Part shown: one piece after another, positions 50,567 to 59,889 of the stretch | Layout of the letters: every line of letters begins with the position of its first letter | Numbering within the stretch: the first letter of the stretch is position 1 | Notes under the pieces: generated by a model | What the model was told of the DNA's origin: nothing | Seen by the model: only the letters and a program-made list of their open reading frames with translations | The model's database searches: none | Origin: CAMLHP01 sp035712285 | GTDB taxonomy: Bacteria > Gemmatimonadota > Gemmatimonadetes > Gemmatimonadales > GWC2-71-9 | DNA: 64,000 nt | Assembly: GCA_035712285.1 (NCBI GenBank) | Contig: DASTBA010000084.1 | Span: 3,450-67,449 of the forward strand | Direction of reading: 5' to 3' | Position numbers and translations under genes: made by a program

Positions 50567-52347
50567 GCATCCCGGCCGGCGGACTGGTCACCGATCCGGC
50601 GGGGTTCTTCCAGCGGGTGGACGCCGCGCTGGGGCACCGATATCGCCCGGAGCGCATGGTAGCGGTGTCCCGCGAGCGGGTGCTGTTCAAGGCCGACGAC
50701 CTCGTGCTCCGGCGCAGCGTGAGCCTCCGCGTGAACTTCTTCACCGGGGAGGCGATCCGCGCCTGGTTCATGCGCGAAGCGGAGGCGCTGGCCCGGCTCA
50801 ACCATCCGGCCATCCGTCACGTCTACGACGCCGGCGTGATCGGGGACCTCGCCTACCGCGTCGGCACCTGGATTGACGGCGAAGGACTCCGTGACGCGCT
50901 CACCCGCGGGCCGCGCCCCATTCCCGTGGTGCACGCGCTCGCCCGCGACCTGCTGAGCGCCCTCGAACACGCGCACAACCGCGGCATCATCCTGCGCCGC
51001 ATCGTCCCCGCATCGCTGCTCCTCAACCATGAGGGGCATCCCACGGTTACCGATGCCCGCTTCGCCAACTGGACCCTTCCCGCCATCCCGCCCGGCATGG
51101 CGCCGACCGGCCTGGCCTTCATGGCCCCCGAGGTGCGGAACGGCGAACCCGGCGACCCGGCGAGCGATGTCTTCGCCGCCGGGGCCATTCTCTACTACGC
51201 CCTTACCGGCGTCGAACCGCCGCTGGACGCCGCCACGGTGCGTCCTCCCCACGACCTGCGGCCCATGACGCCCCGCGCCATGGAACGCGTCATTCTCCGC
51301 GCGCTGCTGCCGGTGGCCGACGACCGCTACCTCAATGCGGTGGAAATGCTGGAGGACTTCGCGAGCGACGCCGGCTCGTTCGAGATGCCGGCGGTGAGCG
51401 TGCCGGCGGCGGGCGGGAACGAAGACCGTGCGCGCTGGGAACAGCGGCTTCGCCGCGCGCTGGGCGACGACTACGAGCTGCTCACGCTCCTTGGCGCGGG
51501 CGGCTTCGGCAGCGTCTACCGGGTCCGGGATCTCCACCTCGAGCGCGAGGTGGCGCTCAAGGTGCTGCACCCGCTGCTGACCCAGGACCCGGAGGTGGTC
51601 GAGCGCTTCCGCAAGGAGGCGCAGCTCGCCGGCCGGCTCAATCACCTCAACATCGTGAACATCTACGACATCGGCGGGCGGGCGGGGCTCATCTGGTACA
51701 CCATGGAGCTGATCGAGGGACCGAGCCTGGCGCAGATGGTGGAGAAGGACGGCCCCCTGCCGCTCGCGCGCGTCCTGCGCCTGCTGCGCGAGGCGCTCTC
51801 GGCGCTGGCGTACGCCCACTCGCTGGGACTGGTGCACCGCGACCTGAAGCCGGAGAACATGCTCATCGAACGGGACGGGGGACTGCGCATCACCGACTTC
51901 GGCCTGGCGCTGGCGCTGCGGGGCGCCGGGAAGCATGGCGGCGCCACGAGCCAGAGCGGGACGCCGCAGTTCGCCAGCCCCGAACAGCTCCTGGGCGAGC
52001 GGGTGGATCAGCGCAGCGATCTCTACAGCCTGGCGGCGGTCGCCTGCTTTGCGCTGCTCGGGCGCCCGCCCTTCCTGGGCACCACGCCGGCGCAGATCCT
52101 GGCACGCCAGACCACGCGCCAGCTGCCGCCGGTGCACGAGATCCGCTCCGACGTGTCCGAAGCGCTGGAGCGGGTGCTGGCGCGGGCGCTGGATCCGGAG
52201 GTGGACAAGCGCTTCCCTTCCGCCGCCGAGTTCCTCCAGGCGGTCAACCGGGCCACCGCCTCGGAGCGCGGACGCCGCAGCAGCGACTGGGCCCGGACGG
52301 CCGCCCGCTGGTTCCGGCTGCCGCCATCCGACGACAGCCCCTCTTGA
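50563..52347 (+). CDS. Tandem pseudokinase-kinase Ser/Thr protein kinase
   Basis: From GTG 50563 the protein has 594 residues and no membrane helix. Residues 25-280 form a kinase-like domain without its catalytic residues: the HRD loop reads ILRRIVPASLLL, and the DFG position reads TDARF, although the APE region is kept (FMAPEV). Residues 300-565 form a complete Hanks kinase: GAGGFGSVYRV, EVALKVLHP, LVHRDLKPENML, ITDFGLAL and GTPQFASPEQ. The first domain probably regulates the second. It is coupled to the CGNR gene and close to a diguanylate cyclase. Confidence 0.92.
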   Translation: MSIPAGGLVTDPAGFFQRVDAALGHRYRPERMVAVSRERVLFKADDLVLRRSVSLRVNFFTGEAIRAWFMREAEALARLNHPAIRHVYDAGVIGDLAYRVGTWIDGEGLRDALTRGPRPIPVVHALARDLLSALEHAHNRGIILRRIVPASLLLNHEGHPTVTDARFANWTLPAIPPGMAPTGLAFMAPEVRNGEPGDPASDVFAAGAILYYALTGVEPPLDAATVRPPHDLRPMTPRAMERVILRALLPVADDRYLNAVEMLEDFASDAGSFEMPAVSVPAAGGNEDRARWEQRLRRALGDDYELLTLLGAGGFGSVYRVRDLHLEREVALKVLHPLLTQDPEVVERFRKEAQLAGRLNHLNIVNIYDIGGRAGLIWYTMELIEGPSLAQMVEKDGPLPLARVLRLLREALSALAYAHSLGLVHRDLKPENMLIERDGGLRITDFGLALALRGAGKHGGATSQSGTPQFASPEQLLGERVDQRSDLYSLAAVACFALLGRPPFLGTTPAQILARQTTRQLPPVHEIRSDVSEALERVLARALDPEVDKRFPSAAEFLQAVNRATASERGRRSSDWARTAARWFRLPPSDDSPS

Positions 52348-52495
52348 CGGCCCGCGGGGAATGTGCAAATTGTATCCCGATTTTGGCCCAGCCCCGGCGT
52401 GATCCCTCGGAGAATCTTCCGCTCTCAGGCCCGCTCCCGCTCGGGTCATCATGGTTTGGCCCCTGACGCGGGATCCGCTCGCGACCCAGGGGCAA

Positions 52496-52522
52496 CCATC
52501 CGCCCGCCAGTGTGGCGGATGG
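52496..52522 (+). promoter_or_regulatory. Stem-loop in the cold-shock gene leader
   Basis: CCATCCGCC and its complement form a 9-base stem with a 9-base loop, about 30 bases before the ATG. A second weaker pairing (GCCCCTG with CAGGGGC) lies just upstream. The 205-base region before the gene probably holds a long leader, as usual for cold-shock mRNAs. Confidence 0.45.
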
Positions 52523-52552
52523 CGCGGCACAACTTACACGGAGTTGCGTAGC

Positions 52553-52765
52553 ATGGCTCGCATCATCGGCACGGTGAAGTGGTTCAATGACGCGAAGGGC
52601 TTCGGCTTCATCACGCCCGAGAACGGGGACAAGGACTGCTTTGTCCATCACACCGCCATCAAGATGGACGGCTTCCGGACGCTCGCCGAGGGCGAGCGGG
52701 TGGAGTTCGACATCGTGCAGGGTGCGAAGGGCCCGGCGGCGGAAAACGTCACCAAGCCCAAGTAA
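52553..52765 (+). CDS. Cold-shock domain protein (CspA family)
   Basis: This 70-residue single-stranded nucleic-acid-binding protein has the two RNP motifs intact (KGFGFITPENG and DCFVHHTAI), and starts MARIIGTVKWFNDAKG. It would act as an RNA chaperone. The start is set by the GGAG upstream and the family length. It is a monocistronic gene with a structured leader and a strong terminator 20 bases after the stop. Confidence 0.96.
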   Translation: MARIIGTVKWFNDAKGFGFITPENGDKDCFVHHTAIKMDGFRTLAEGERVEFDIVQGAKGPAAENVTKPK

Positions 52766-52784
52766 GCTCGCCGTCACGTCACGA

Positions 52785-52816
52785 CAGAAGGGGCGGCCAC
52801 CTGGCCGCCCCTTCTG
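52785..52816. terminator. Strong bidirectional hairpin between csp and infA
   Basis: CAGAAGGGGCGGCCA and its exact complement form a 15-base stem closed by a CC loop, between convergent genes. There is only a short T-run (ATTT). Confidence 0.85.
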
Positions 52817-52834
52817 CATTTCCCCGGGATCCCG

Positions 52835-53053
52835 CTACTTGTGGCGGTAGGTCACGCGGCCGCGCGTGAGGTCGTACGGCGAGAGCACGACGCTCACCCG
52901 GTCGCCCTCGAGCACGCGGATCTTGAACTTGCTCATCTTGCCGGCGGCGTATGCGAGAATGGTATGGCCGTTGTCCAGCTGCACCCGGTAGTTGCGGTCG
53001 GGCAGGACTTCGGTCACCACGCCTTCCATCTCGATGCCTTCTTCCTTCGCCAT
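52835..53053 (-). CDS. infA: Translation initiation factor IF-1
   Basis: The 72-residue S1/OB-fold factor occupies the ribosomal A site during initiation. Its sequence MAKEEGIEMEGVVTEVLP...YRVQLDNGHTILAYAAGKM and SPYDLTRGRVTYRHK is canonical. Usually infA sits among ribosomal protein genes. Here it stands alone between a cold-shock gene and a peptidase gene. Confidence 0.97.
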   Translation of the reverse strand: MAKEEGIEMEGVVTEVLPDRNYRVQLDNGHTILAYAAGKMSKFKIRVLEGDRVSVVLSPYDLTRGRVTYRHK

Positions 53054-53084
53054 TCGGGCACTCCACAAGGGTCGGGAACGCGGA

Positions 53085-53103
53085 GCCGGCCCAGGAGGCC
53101 GGC
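53085..53103. terminator. GC-rich hairpin between the M3 peptidase gene and infA
   Basis: GCCGGCC and GGCCGGC pair over a five-base loop in the 97-base gap between two minus-strand genes. There is no T-run. It may end the peptidase message or lie in the infA leader. Confidence 0.4.
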
Positions 53104-53150
53104 CCGGAACAGGGACAAGAGTCGCATGTTTGTGCCCGGAAGGCAACCGA

Positions 53151-54860
53151 TCACGCCGCCCCGAGCGCCTGCCGGAGCCGGGCCATCCGCTCCTCCACCT
53201 CCGCCACGAGTGCTGCCAGGTCTCCGGCGTCGAAGGTGAGCCGTACCCCCGCCGCCCGATAGAGTTCGGGCAGCGGACGGGTGGCGCCGAGCGCCAGTCC
53301 GCGGCGGTACTGCCGGATGGCGGCCGCACGGTCGCGCCGGGCATTGCGCCACACCTGCAGGGCGCCCAGCTGCGCAATGCCGTACTCGATGTAGTAGAAC
53401 GGATAGATGAAGATGTGCAGCTGGCGGTACCAGCGCGCCACCCGTGCATCCGTGAGTCCGGTCCAGTCCACGCCGCGCTCGAACCGCGCGCGGATATCCA
53501 GCCAGGCCCGGTCCCGTGCCGCCGCATCCTCACCGAGGTTGCTGGTGTAGATCCACGTCTGGAACGCATCCACCGATGCCACGTGCGCGAGCGTGAGCAG
53601 CACATCCTCGAGATGCTCCAGCTCCGCACTCGCGGCGTGGGGCGCGTCGTAGAAACCGGCGGGGTCGGCCAGAAACGGCGCAGCCAGGAGTTCCATGGAC
53701 ATGCTGGCCAGCTCGCACGCCTCCGAACCGGGATGCCGCTGCCAGGTGTACGGATGCCCGCGGGCGGCGAGCGCGTGAAAGGCGTGGCCGGCCTCGTGCA
53801 GGAGCGTCATCACGTCCTCCGGCACGCCGGCGGCATTCATGAAAATGAACGGCCGCCCCTGGTACTCCAGCGTGGCGCAGTATCCACCCGGGCTCTTGCC
53901 GCGCCGGCTGTCCAGGTCGAGCAGCTTCGCGTCACGAAGCAGCTGGAATTCCGCGCCCAGCCCCGGATCCACCGCCGCAAAGGCGCGCTGGGCCCGTTGC
54001 GCGAGCTCCTCGCCGTCGCGGAACGGCGCCGGGCCGTCGGGAAGCCACGGGTCCACCTGCGTGTCCCACGGCCGGAGCGTTGCGAGCCCGAGCCTGGTGC
54101 GGCGCGCCTCCAGTACCCGCTCCACCGCGGGCACGACCACCTGCTCGATGGCATCGTGCAGCCGCTCGCAGTCCGCAGGCGTGTAGTCGAACCGGTGATA
54201 GGCCGGGAAGACGTAGTCGCGGAAGTTGCCGAAGCCGGCGTTCCGGGCCACCCGCTGGCGCAGTTCCACCATCCGGTCCAGAATGCCCGCGAGCTGGTCC
54301 CGCTGCTCCAGGTACGGCTGCGACATCGCATGAAACGCCCGTTCCCGCACGGCGCGATCGTCGCGCTTGAGGAACGGCTGGAGCCGGGGCAGCGGCAGCG
54401 CCTGCCCCTCCCACTCCGCCGTCATTCCGCCCGTGGCATGCTGGTACTCGGTGGCGAGACCCTCGAGCGTGGCCTGCAGCGGGACGTTGGCCTCGCGGAA
54501 GATGTCGCTGTCGGCCTGGAAGCGCTGCAAGGCGGTCTCGAGGCCAGGGCGCGTGAGGCCGCTCGCGAGCAGCCGGCGGGCGAGACCGACGCTCTTTTCC
54601 CCCGCCTGCGGAAGGATCTCGGTCGAGAACCGGCGGTGGGCCGCCTCCCTCGCCGCGTCCGCCGTGTCGCAGGTATACGCGATCATGGCTTGCGTGGCCG
54701 CCTCGGCCAGCAGCGATTCCAGCGTGGACCAGTCGGCGAGCCACTCGTCCAAACCGTGATCGTCCAGCGGCGCCTCGGCGAGCGCCGCGTAGCAGGGCTC
54801 GATGTCTGCCCAGGTGCTGTCGGCCCAGAGCTCGGGCGATGCTGGAAGGCTGGCGATCAC
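53151..54860 (-). CDS. M3-family oligoendopeptidase (PepF-like)
   Basis: This 569-residue cytosolic zinc peptidase cleaves short peptides. The zinc motif is TLLHEAGHAFHALAARGH (HExxH), with the third ligand in PGSEACELASMSMELL. The N-terminal helical domain and the C-terminal HIFIYPFYYIEYGIAQLGALQ are typical of the PepF branch. No signal peptide is seen. It is separated from the MFS gene upstream by 37 bases and may be part of the same transcript. Confidence 0.92.
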   Translation of the reverse strand: MIASLPASPELWADSTWADIEPCYAALAEAPLDDHGLDEWLADWSTLESLLAEAATQAMIAYTCDTADAAREAAHRRFSTEILPQAGEKSVGLARRLLASGLTRPGLETALQRFQADSDIFREANVPLQATLEGLATEYQHATGGMTAEWEGQALPLPRLQPFLKRDDRAVRERAFHAMSQPYLEQRDQLAGILDRMVELRQRVARNAGFGNFRDYVFPAYHRFDYTPADCERLHDAIEQVVVPAVERVLEARRTRLGLATLRPWDTQVDPWLPDGPAPFRDGEELAQRAQRAFAAVDPGLGAEFQLLRDAKLLDLDSRRGKSPGGYCATLEYQGRPFIFMNAAGVPEDVMTLLHEAGHAFHALAARGHPYTWQRHPGSEACELASMSMELLAAPFLADPAGFYDAPHAASAELEHLEDVLLTLAHVASVDAFQTWIYTSNLGEDAAARDRAWLDIRARFERGVDWTGLTDARVARWYRQLHIFIYPFYYIEYGIAQLGALQVWRNARRDRAAAIRQYRRGLALGATRPLPELYRAAGVRLTFDAGDLAALVAEVEERMARLRQALGAA

Positions 54861-54897
54861 GCGCGGTCCCCGGAAAATGTCCGGGCGGAAGATAGCG

Positions 54898-56136
54898 TCA
54901 CGTGGGAATGGCCGTTTCCCCGGTCGGGGTGTCGGGCACGTCGGACCTGGGCGCCACGCGCATGGCCAGCAGCGTGACGAACCCGATCAGCGTGGCGGCG
55001 AGATAGAAGGGCCAGCCGTGGCCGAGCGACTGGAACGCCCGGTTGCTCGCCACCGGGCCGATCGAGCGCGCCACGCCGGCGAAGGTCTGCGCCACACCCA
55101 TGGTCACGCCCAGTTCCGCGCGGGGCACCTGACCCGAGATCAGCGCCGTCGTGCTCGGGAAGAGCAATGCGGTACCGATCGGCACCAGCGGCATGACCAC
55201 GATGGCCAGCACCCAGATGTTGTGCGCCGCCGGGTAGAGGAGCAGGCCCAGGATGAGCGCGACGCAGCCCAGGCGCATCGTTCCCCGTTCGCCCAGCCGG
55301 TCCACGATCGGCCCCAGCAGGAGGATGCGCATCACCAGGGAGAGCGCCCCGAAGTACGTGAGGAAGTAGCCGAAGGTGCGCTCGTTGACGCCGAACTCGG
55401 CGTTCAGGTAGATCGGCAGCACGCCGGTGAGCGCGGCGAACGCCAGCATGCCGGTGCCGTAGATCCAGATGAGCCGCGAGACCGGGGCATCGGGATGCAG
55501 GAAGGTGTGCACCGCCGGTGCCCAGATCGGGCGCCGGGCACGCACGGCGCCGGGCTCCGGTTCGTGGCGGGATTCCGGAAGCCAGCGCCAGGCGAAGAGC
55601 GCGTTGAGGATGCAGAGCCCGGCGGCGATGAGTCCCGGTGCGGCGGTGCCGAGATGCCCCGCGAAGGTGCCCAGGATCGGGCCCACGATCACGCCGGCGG
55701 AGCTGGCGGAGGAGAGCCAGCCCAGCGCCCGCGCGCGGTCCGCCGGGCGCACCGTATCCGCCACGTAGGCCTGGGCCACGCCGGTGGTGCCGCCGCCGGC
55801 ACCCTGCACGAGGCGGGAGACAAAGAGCAGCAGCAGCGAGTTGGCGAAGGCGAACACGATGTAGGCGAGGGCGGCCGCGGACAGCCCGATGAGGAGTGCC
55901 GGCCGCCGGCCGTACCGGTCGCTGACGCGGCCCCAGAGCGGCGCGGAAACGAGCTGGGCAATGGAGAACGCCGCCAGGATCCAGCCGACCTGCGTCGGCG
56001 TCGCGTGCATCCGGAGTGCGTAGAACGGCAGGACCGGCAGGACCAGCATGAAGCCGATCATGTCCACGAACGCGACGCCGATCAGCACATTGAGCTGGCG
56101 GAACTCCTCCCGCTGGGTGCCGCGGCCGGAGCTCAC
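54898..56136 (-). CDS. Major facilitator superfamily exporter (tetracycline-resistance-like)
   Basis: This is a 412-residue transporter with twelve predicted helices. Motif A (GRVSDRYGRRPALLIG) follows helix 2, and motif C lies in helix 5 (SSAGVIVGPILGTFAG). The opening NVLIGVAFVDMIGFMLVLPVLPFY resembles the TetA/DHA1 group. The cargo is unknown. The ATG overlaps the ABC permease stop, so it is translated with an iron-type importer and could export a siderophore or related compound, although no siderophore genes are visible. Confidence 0.9.
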   Translation of the reverse strand: MSSGRGTQREEFRQLNVLIGVAFVDMIGFMLVLPVLPFYALRMHATPTQVGWILAAFSIAQLVSAPLWGRVSDRYGRRPALLIGLSAAALAYIVFAFANSLLLLFVSRLVQGAGGGTTGVAQAYVADTVRPADRARALGWLSSASSAGVIVGPILGTFAGHLGTAAPGLIAAGLCILNALFAWRWLPESRHEPEPGAVRARRPIWAPAVHTFLHPDAPVSRLIWIYGTGMLAFAALTGVLPIYLNAEFGVNERTFGYFLTYFGALSLVMRILLLGPIVDRLGERGTMRLGCVALILGLLLYPAAHNIWVLAIVVMPLVPIGTALLFPSTTALISGQVPRAELGVTMGVAQTFAGVARSIGPVASNRAFQSLGHGWPFYLAATLIGFVTLLAMRVAPRSDVPDTPTGETAIPT

Positions 56137-57782
56137 TCCACCCTCCGCTGGCCGGCACCCAGGGCAAAGACGGCGGCGCTCACCAGCATGAGCACCACCC
56201 CGTATGCGGCGGCCACGCCCACATCCGACTGGCGAAGGCTGGAGAGGATTTCAAGCGAGACCGGCCTCGTGTCATAGGTGTACAGCACGACGGAGGTGAC
56301 GAAGTCCCCGAAGGCAGTGACGAAGGCGAGCGTGGCGCCGGCCACGATGGCGGGCCGGAGCAGCGGCAGCGTAACCCGCCGCAGCGTGCGCGTGCGCCCC
56401 GCGCCGAGGGAAGCGGAGGCCTCGCCGAGGGAGGGATCCAGGCCCCGGAAACCGGCCAGGATGGCCCGGCTCGCGATGGGCAGGTTCCGGATGAGGTACG
56501 CCAGCGGCAGGAGCCAGAGCGTGCCCACCAGAACAAACCGGAGCGCCAGCGGTTCCCGCACGCTGAAGGCGGCGGCGAGCGCGATGGCGAACACGGTACC
56601 TGGCACCGCCCACGGCACCGCCAGGAGATTCTCGATCAGTGTGCCGAGGCGATGCTTCCGCCGCGTGGTGAGGATGCCGGCGACGAGGGCGACCAGCAGC
56701 GCCCCCCCGGTGGCGAGGAGCGCCATCCAGAGACTGTTCACCAGCGGGCGGGCACGGACCGGATCATCCAGCAGGGCGAGGTAGTTGCCCCAGGTATACG
56801 CCGGCGGGAACGACTGCGTCGTCCAGGTGCCGACCGGCACGAACGACACCAGCAGCAGCGTGAGGTGCGGCAGGAGCAGCACCAGGGCGACCAGCCAGCC
56901 CAGGGCGGCAATCCCCACCCGCAATCCCCGGCTCCGCACCGGCACCGGCCTCGGCGCGGTGCCCTTCGAGCCGCCCGACAGGTCGTGGCGATCCGAGCGG
57001 TTGAGCAGCCAGAGACCGGCCAGCGCCAGGATGGTGAGTGCGATCGTCTCCACCATCGCGAGCCCGTCGTCCCCGTTGAGCCGCGTGGACACGATCTGCG
57101 TGGTCATGACACGGAACCCGCCGCCGAAGATGTACGGCGCGCTGAAGGACGCCAGCGCCGTCATGAACGTGAGCAGCGCGGCGCCCACCAGCTGGGGGCG
57201 GAGCAGCGGCAGGATCACGCGCCGCAGCGTGCGCCAGCGGCTGGCGCCGAGGCTGGCCGACGCTTCCCACACCGCCGCGTCAATCCCGGCGAGCCCCGCC
57301 CGCGTGAACAGGTAGAAGTACACGTACATCGAGTAGCCGTGCACCAGGAGGATGGCTCCCGCTCCCTCCAGGCGCCAGGGCGCCGCGTCGAGCGAGAAGA
57401 GGCGCATGACGAGATGCGCGATGAATCCCGACTCCCCGAAGAGAAACAGGAACGCGACCACGCCCACGAGCGGCGGCAGCACGGCGGGGAGCGCCACCAT
57501 GGCCCCCAGCCACCGGCGGCCGGGAAATTCGTAGCGCTCGAAGAAATAGGCGAGCGGAATGCCGAGGAGGGCCGCCAGCAGCACCGAGACCACCGCGATC
57601 CAGAGACTGCCCCACAGGGCCGAAAGTTCCGTGGGACGCGCGACGAACGCCCGCACGTGGTCGAGGGTCCAGCCCCCGTGCTCGCGCAGTCCTCCCACGA
57701 GGGTGAGCAGCAGCGGGTATGCCACCAGCCAGAGCAGTACCGCGGCAAGCAGCGCACTGCCCCAGCGCCGTGAGCGGGTCAC
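56133..57782 (-). CDS. Iron(III)-type ABC transporter permease (FbpB-like, fused halves)
   Basis: This 549-residue membrane protein has about twelve helices in two homologous halves. Each half carries the loop that contacts the ATPase: EASASLGASRWRTLRRVILPLL and EASASLGAGRTRTLRRVTLPLL. This doubled form is typical of FbpB/SfuB ferric-iron permeases, though thiamine permeases look similar. It overlaps the ATPase gene upstream and the MFS gene downstream by four bases each. Confidence 0.92.
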   Translation of the reverse strand: MTRSRRWGSALLAAVLLWLVAYPLLLTLVGGLREHGGWTLDHVRAFVARPTELSALWGSLWIAVVSVLLAALLGIPLAYFFERYEFPGRRWLGAMVALPAVLPPLVGVVAFLFLFGESGFIAHLVMRLFSLDAAPWRLEGAGAILLVHGYSMYVYFYLFTRAGLAGIDAAVWEASASLGASRWRTLRRVILPLLRPQLVGAALLTFMTALASFSAPYIFGGGFRVMTTQIVSTRLNGDDGLAMVETIALTILALAGLWLLNRSDRHDLSGGSKGTAPRPVPVRSRGLRVGIAALGWLVALVLLLPHLTLLLVSFVPVGTWTTQSFPPAYTWGNYLALLDDPVRARPLVNSLWMALLATGGALLVALVAGILTTRRKHRLGTLIENLLAVPWAVPGTVFAIALAAAFSVREPLALRFVLVGTLWLLPLAYLIRNLPIASRAILAGFRGLDPSLGEASASLGAGRTRTLRRVTLPLLRPAIVAGATLAFVTAFGDFVTSVVLYTYDTRPVSLEILSSLRQSDVGVAAAYGVVLMLVSAAVFALGAGQRRVE

Positions 57783-58861
57783 GGGGCGTCCGGATCGGCA
57801 AAGAGGTGCAAGCCACCACCGCCCCGTCGGGATGGCAGGATGCCCACGGCATCACCGGCCTGGGCTGCGTGCGGAGAACCGGCAACTTCCACCTCGTGCC
57901 CTCCCGGCACGGCAACGATGTAGACCGCGCCCGAGCCGGTGAAGCGCCGCCGGATTACTTCGCCGGGGATTGCGCCGGGACCAGGCCGCGAGAGATACAG
58001 TGCCTCCGGGCGGGCAAAGAGCCAGGCCGCACCGGACGCCGACGGAGCGCGGGCGCCGGGGATATCCCATCGCACGCCGTTCACGTCCACCAGCGCGCCA
58101 TGATCCGACCGGCTCACGATGGTCACCGGAAGCGCGCTGGAACGGCCGATGAACCGCGCCACGAACGGCACCGCCGGCCGGCTGTAGAGCTCTTCACCGG
58201 GCCCTTCCTGCTCCAGCCGCCCGCGGCGCAAGAGGGCGATGCGGTCACCCAGGTCGAAGGCCTCGTCCTGCTCGTGGGTGACGAACACCGCGGTGATGCC
58301 GAGGCGATGGATGAGCTCGCGCAGCTCGCCACGGGTGCGCTCGCGGAGTGCGGGGTCGAGATTGGAGAGCGGTTCATCCAGCAGCAGCACCCGGGGCTCC
58401 GGCGCCAGCGCGCGCGCCAGGGCCACGCGCTGCTGCTGGCCGCCGGAGAGCTGGCTGATGCGGCGCGCCTCGTAGCCCGCCAGGTCCACCATCTCCAGCG
58501 CCTGGGCCACGCGCCGCGTCAGCGCGTCGCCCCGCACGCCGGCGGATTCCAGTCCATAGGCGACATTCGCCGCCACGTCGAGGTGCGGAAAGAGCGCATA
58601 ATGCTGGAACACCATCCCGAACCGCCGCTGCGCCGGTGGCAGATGCGTCACATCGGCGCCGCCGACCCGCACCGCCCCGGCATCCGGCTGCTCGAAACCC
58701 GCGATCAGCCGCAGCAGCGTGGTCTTGCCGCTGCCGCTGGGCCCGAGCAGCGCCAGGATGCCGCCGGCCGGCACGGTGAGTGACACATCCGCCACCGCCT
58801 GTACCTCGCCGAAACGCTTGGCAAGCTGGTCAAGAACCAATTCCGCGCCGGTCTCGCTCAT
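57779..58861 (-). CDS. ABC transporter ATP-binding protein (FbpC-like)
   Basis: From ATG 58861 the protein has 360 residues. Walker A is LLGPSGSGKTTLLRL, the Q-loop is MVFQHYALFPHLDV, the signature is QLSGGQQQRVALARAL, Walker B is RVLLLDEPLSNLDP and the switch His is VFVTHEQDEAF. A C-terminal regulatory TOBE-like domain follows residue 240. It powers the permease encoded next and is coupled to both neighbours by four-base overlaps. Confidence 0.94.
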   Translation of the reverse strand: MSETGAELVLDQLAKRFGEVQAVADVSLTVPAGGILALLGPSGSGKTTLLRLIAGFEQPDAGAVRVGGADVTHLPPAQRRFGMVFQHYALFPHLDVAANVAYGLESAGVRGDALTRRVAQALEMVDLAGYEARRISQLSGGQQQRVALARALAPEPRVLLLDEPLSNLDPALRERTRGELRELIHRLGITAVFVTHEQDEAFDLGDRIALLRRGRLEQEGPGEELYSRPAVPFVARFIGRSSALPVTIVSRSDHGALVDVNGVRWDIPGARAPSASGAAWLFARPEALYLSRPGPGAIPGEVIRRRFTGSGAVYIVAVPGGHEVEVAGSPHAAQAGDAVGILPSRRGGGGLHLFADPDAP

Positions 58862-59889
58862 GGGTGCTCGGCTCGCCGGCCGGTGTTCCGCACATGCTGG
58901 TCCCAGTAGGACATCCACGCGCTGCCCTCGCGCGTGAGCAGCGGCCAGTCCATCGGTGCCACGACCATCTTGCGTTCCACCTCCGTGACCCAGGCGGGGA
59001 CCTGGGCGGGATCGAGATCGGCGCGGGCCGGAAGGCGGAAGACCTTGGCGGCTGTCAGCGCCACCGCCTCCTTGCCGCCGACGTAGTCGATGAACACGCG
59101 GGCCGAATCGGCATGGCGGGCGCCGCGCACCAGACCGATGGCATCGTCGATCACCACCGTCCCGCTCCGCGGGAAGACGTAGCCGAAGGGCATGCCCTTG
59201 CCTTCGCTGATCAGGATGTCGGGAAGATCCCAGAGCGTCACGAGCCCTTCCCGCCGCATCAGCTTCTCGTCGAGAATGGCGGGATTCAGGGTGTAGGCGG
59301 CGGTCTGCGCGTCGAGCCGCCGGAGCCAGCGCATGCCGGCCGCGGTGTCCCCGGTCTGGTGCAGGCTCCGCTCGATGATGAGGCCCCAGATGGCCCGCAT
59401 CGTTCCGCTCGCCATGGGATCGCGAATGAGCACCTTGCCCCGCCATTTCGGTTCCAGCACCTCGTCCCAGTCCTGCGGGGCGGAGTCGGGAGGCACCGCA
59501 TCGCGGTTGAAGGCGATGATGGCGGGAGTCCGATACACCGGGAAATAGAGATTCTGGGGCTGTACCCCGTTGGGGCCCACGGCATCGGCCCAGGAGGGGC
59601 GGTACGGCTGCAGGAGCGAATCGAGAATGCCGCGGTCGAAGATCGAGGTGGGGCCGCCGAACCAGACGTCCGCCTGCGGGTTCACCCGCTCGAAGCGCAG
59701 GCGATCCAGAATTTCCTGGCTTCCCATGTCCAGCCAGCGCACGTCGATGCCGGGATGCAGCCGCTCGAATGCCTTCTCGAGCAGCACCAGCTGATCCCGC
59801 CCATGGGGTGAATACACCACCACCGGCGTCCGGCCGTCACCACAGGCGGCGCAGGTGACGGCCAGGACGCAGAGGAGCCCGCGGATCAC
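58858..59889 (-). CDS. ABC transporter substrate-binding lipoprotein (iron-type, FbpA-like)
   Basis: The start at GTG 59889 overlaps the deacetylase stop and gives 343 residues. A lipoprotein signal VIRGLLCVLAVTCAAC precedes the binding protein: VVVYSPHGRDQLVLLEKAFERLHPG, VRWLDMGSQEILDRL, ADVWFGGPTSIFD and GIGLVRGA-like DDAIGLVRGARHADSARVFIDY. This resembles ferric-iron binding proteins of the FbpA/FutA cluster. The usual tandem tyrosines are not obvious, so the ligand could differ. It completes the importer with the next two genes. Confidence 0.88.
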   Translation of the reverse strand: MIRGLLCVLAVTCAACGDGRTPVVVYSPHGRDQLVLLEKAFERLHPGIDVRWLDMGSQEILDRLRFERVNPQADVWFGGPTSIFDRGILDSLLQPYRPSWADAVGPNGVQPQNLYFPVYRTPAIIAFNRDAVPPDSAPQDWDEVLEPKWRGKVLIRDPMASGTMRAIWGLIIERSLHQTGDTAAGMRWLRRLDAQTAAYTLNPAILDEKLMRREGLVTLWDLPDILISEGKGMPFGYVFPRSGTVVIDDAIGLVRGARHADSARVFIDYVGGKEAVALTAAKVFRLPARADLDPAQVPAWVTEVERKMVVAPMDWPLLTREGSAWMSYWDQHVRNTGRRAEHP

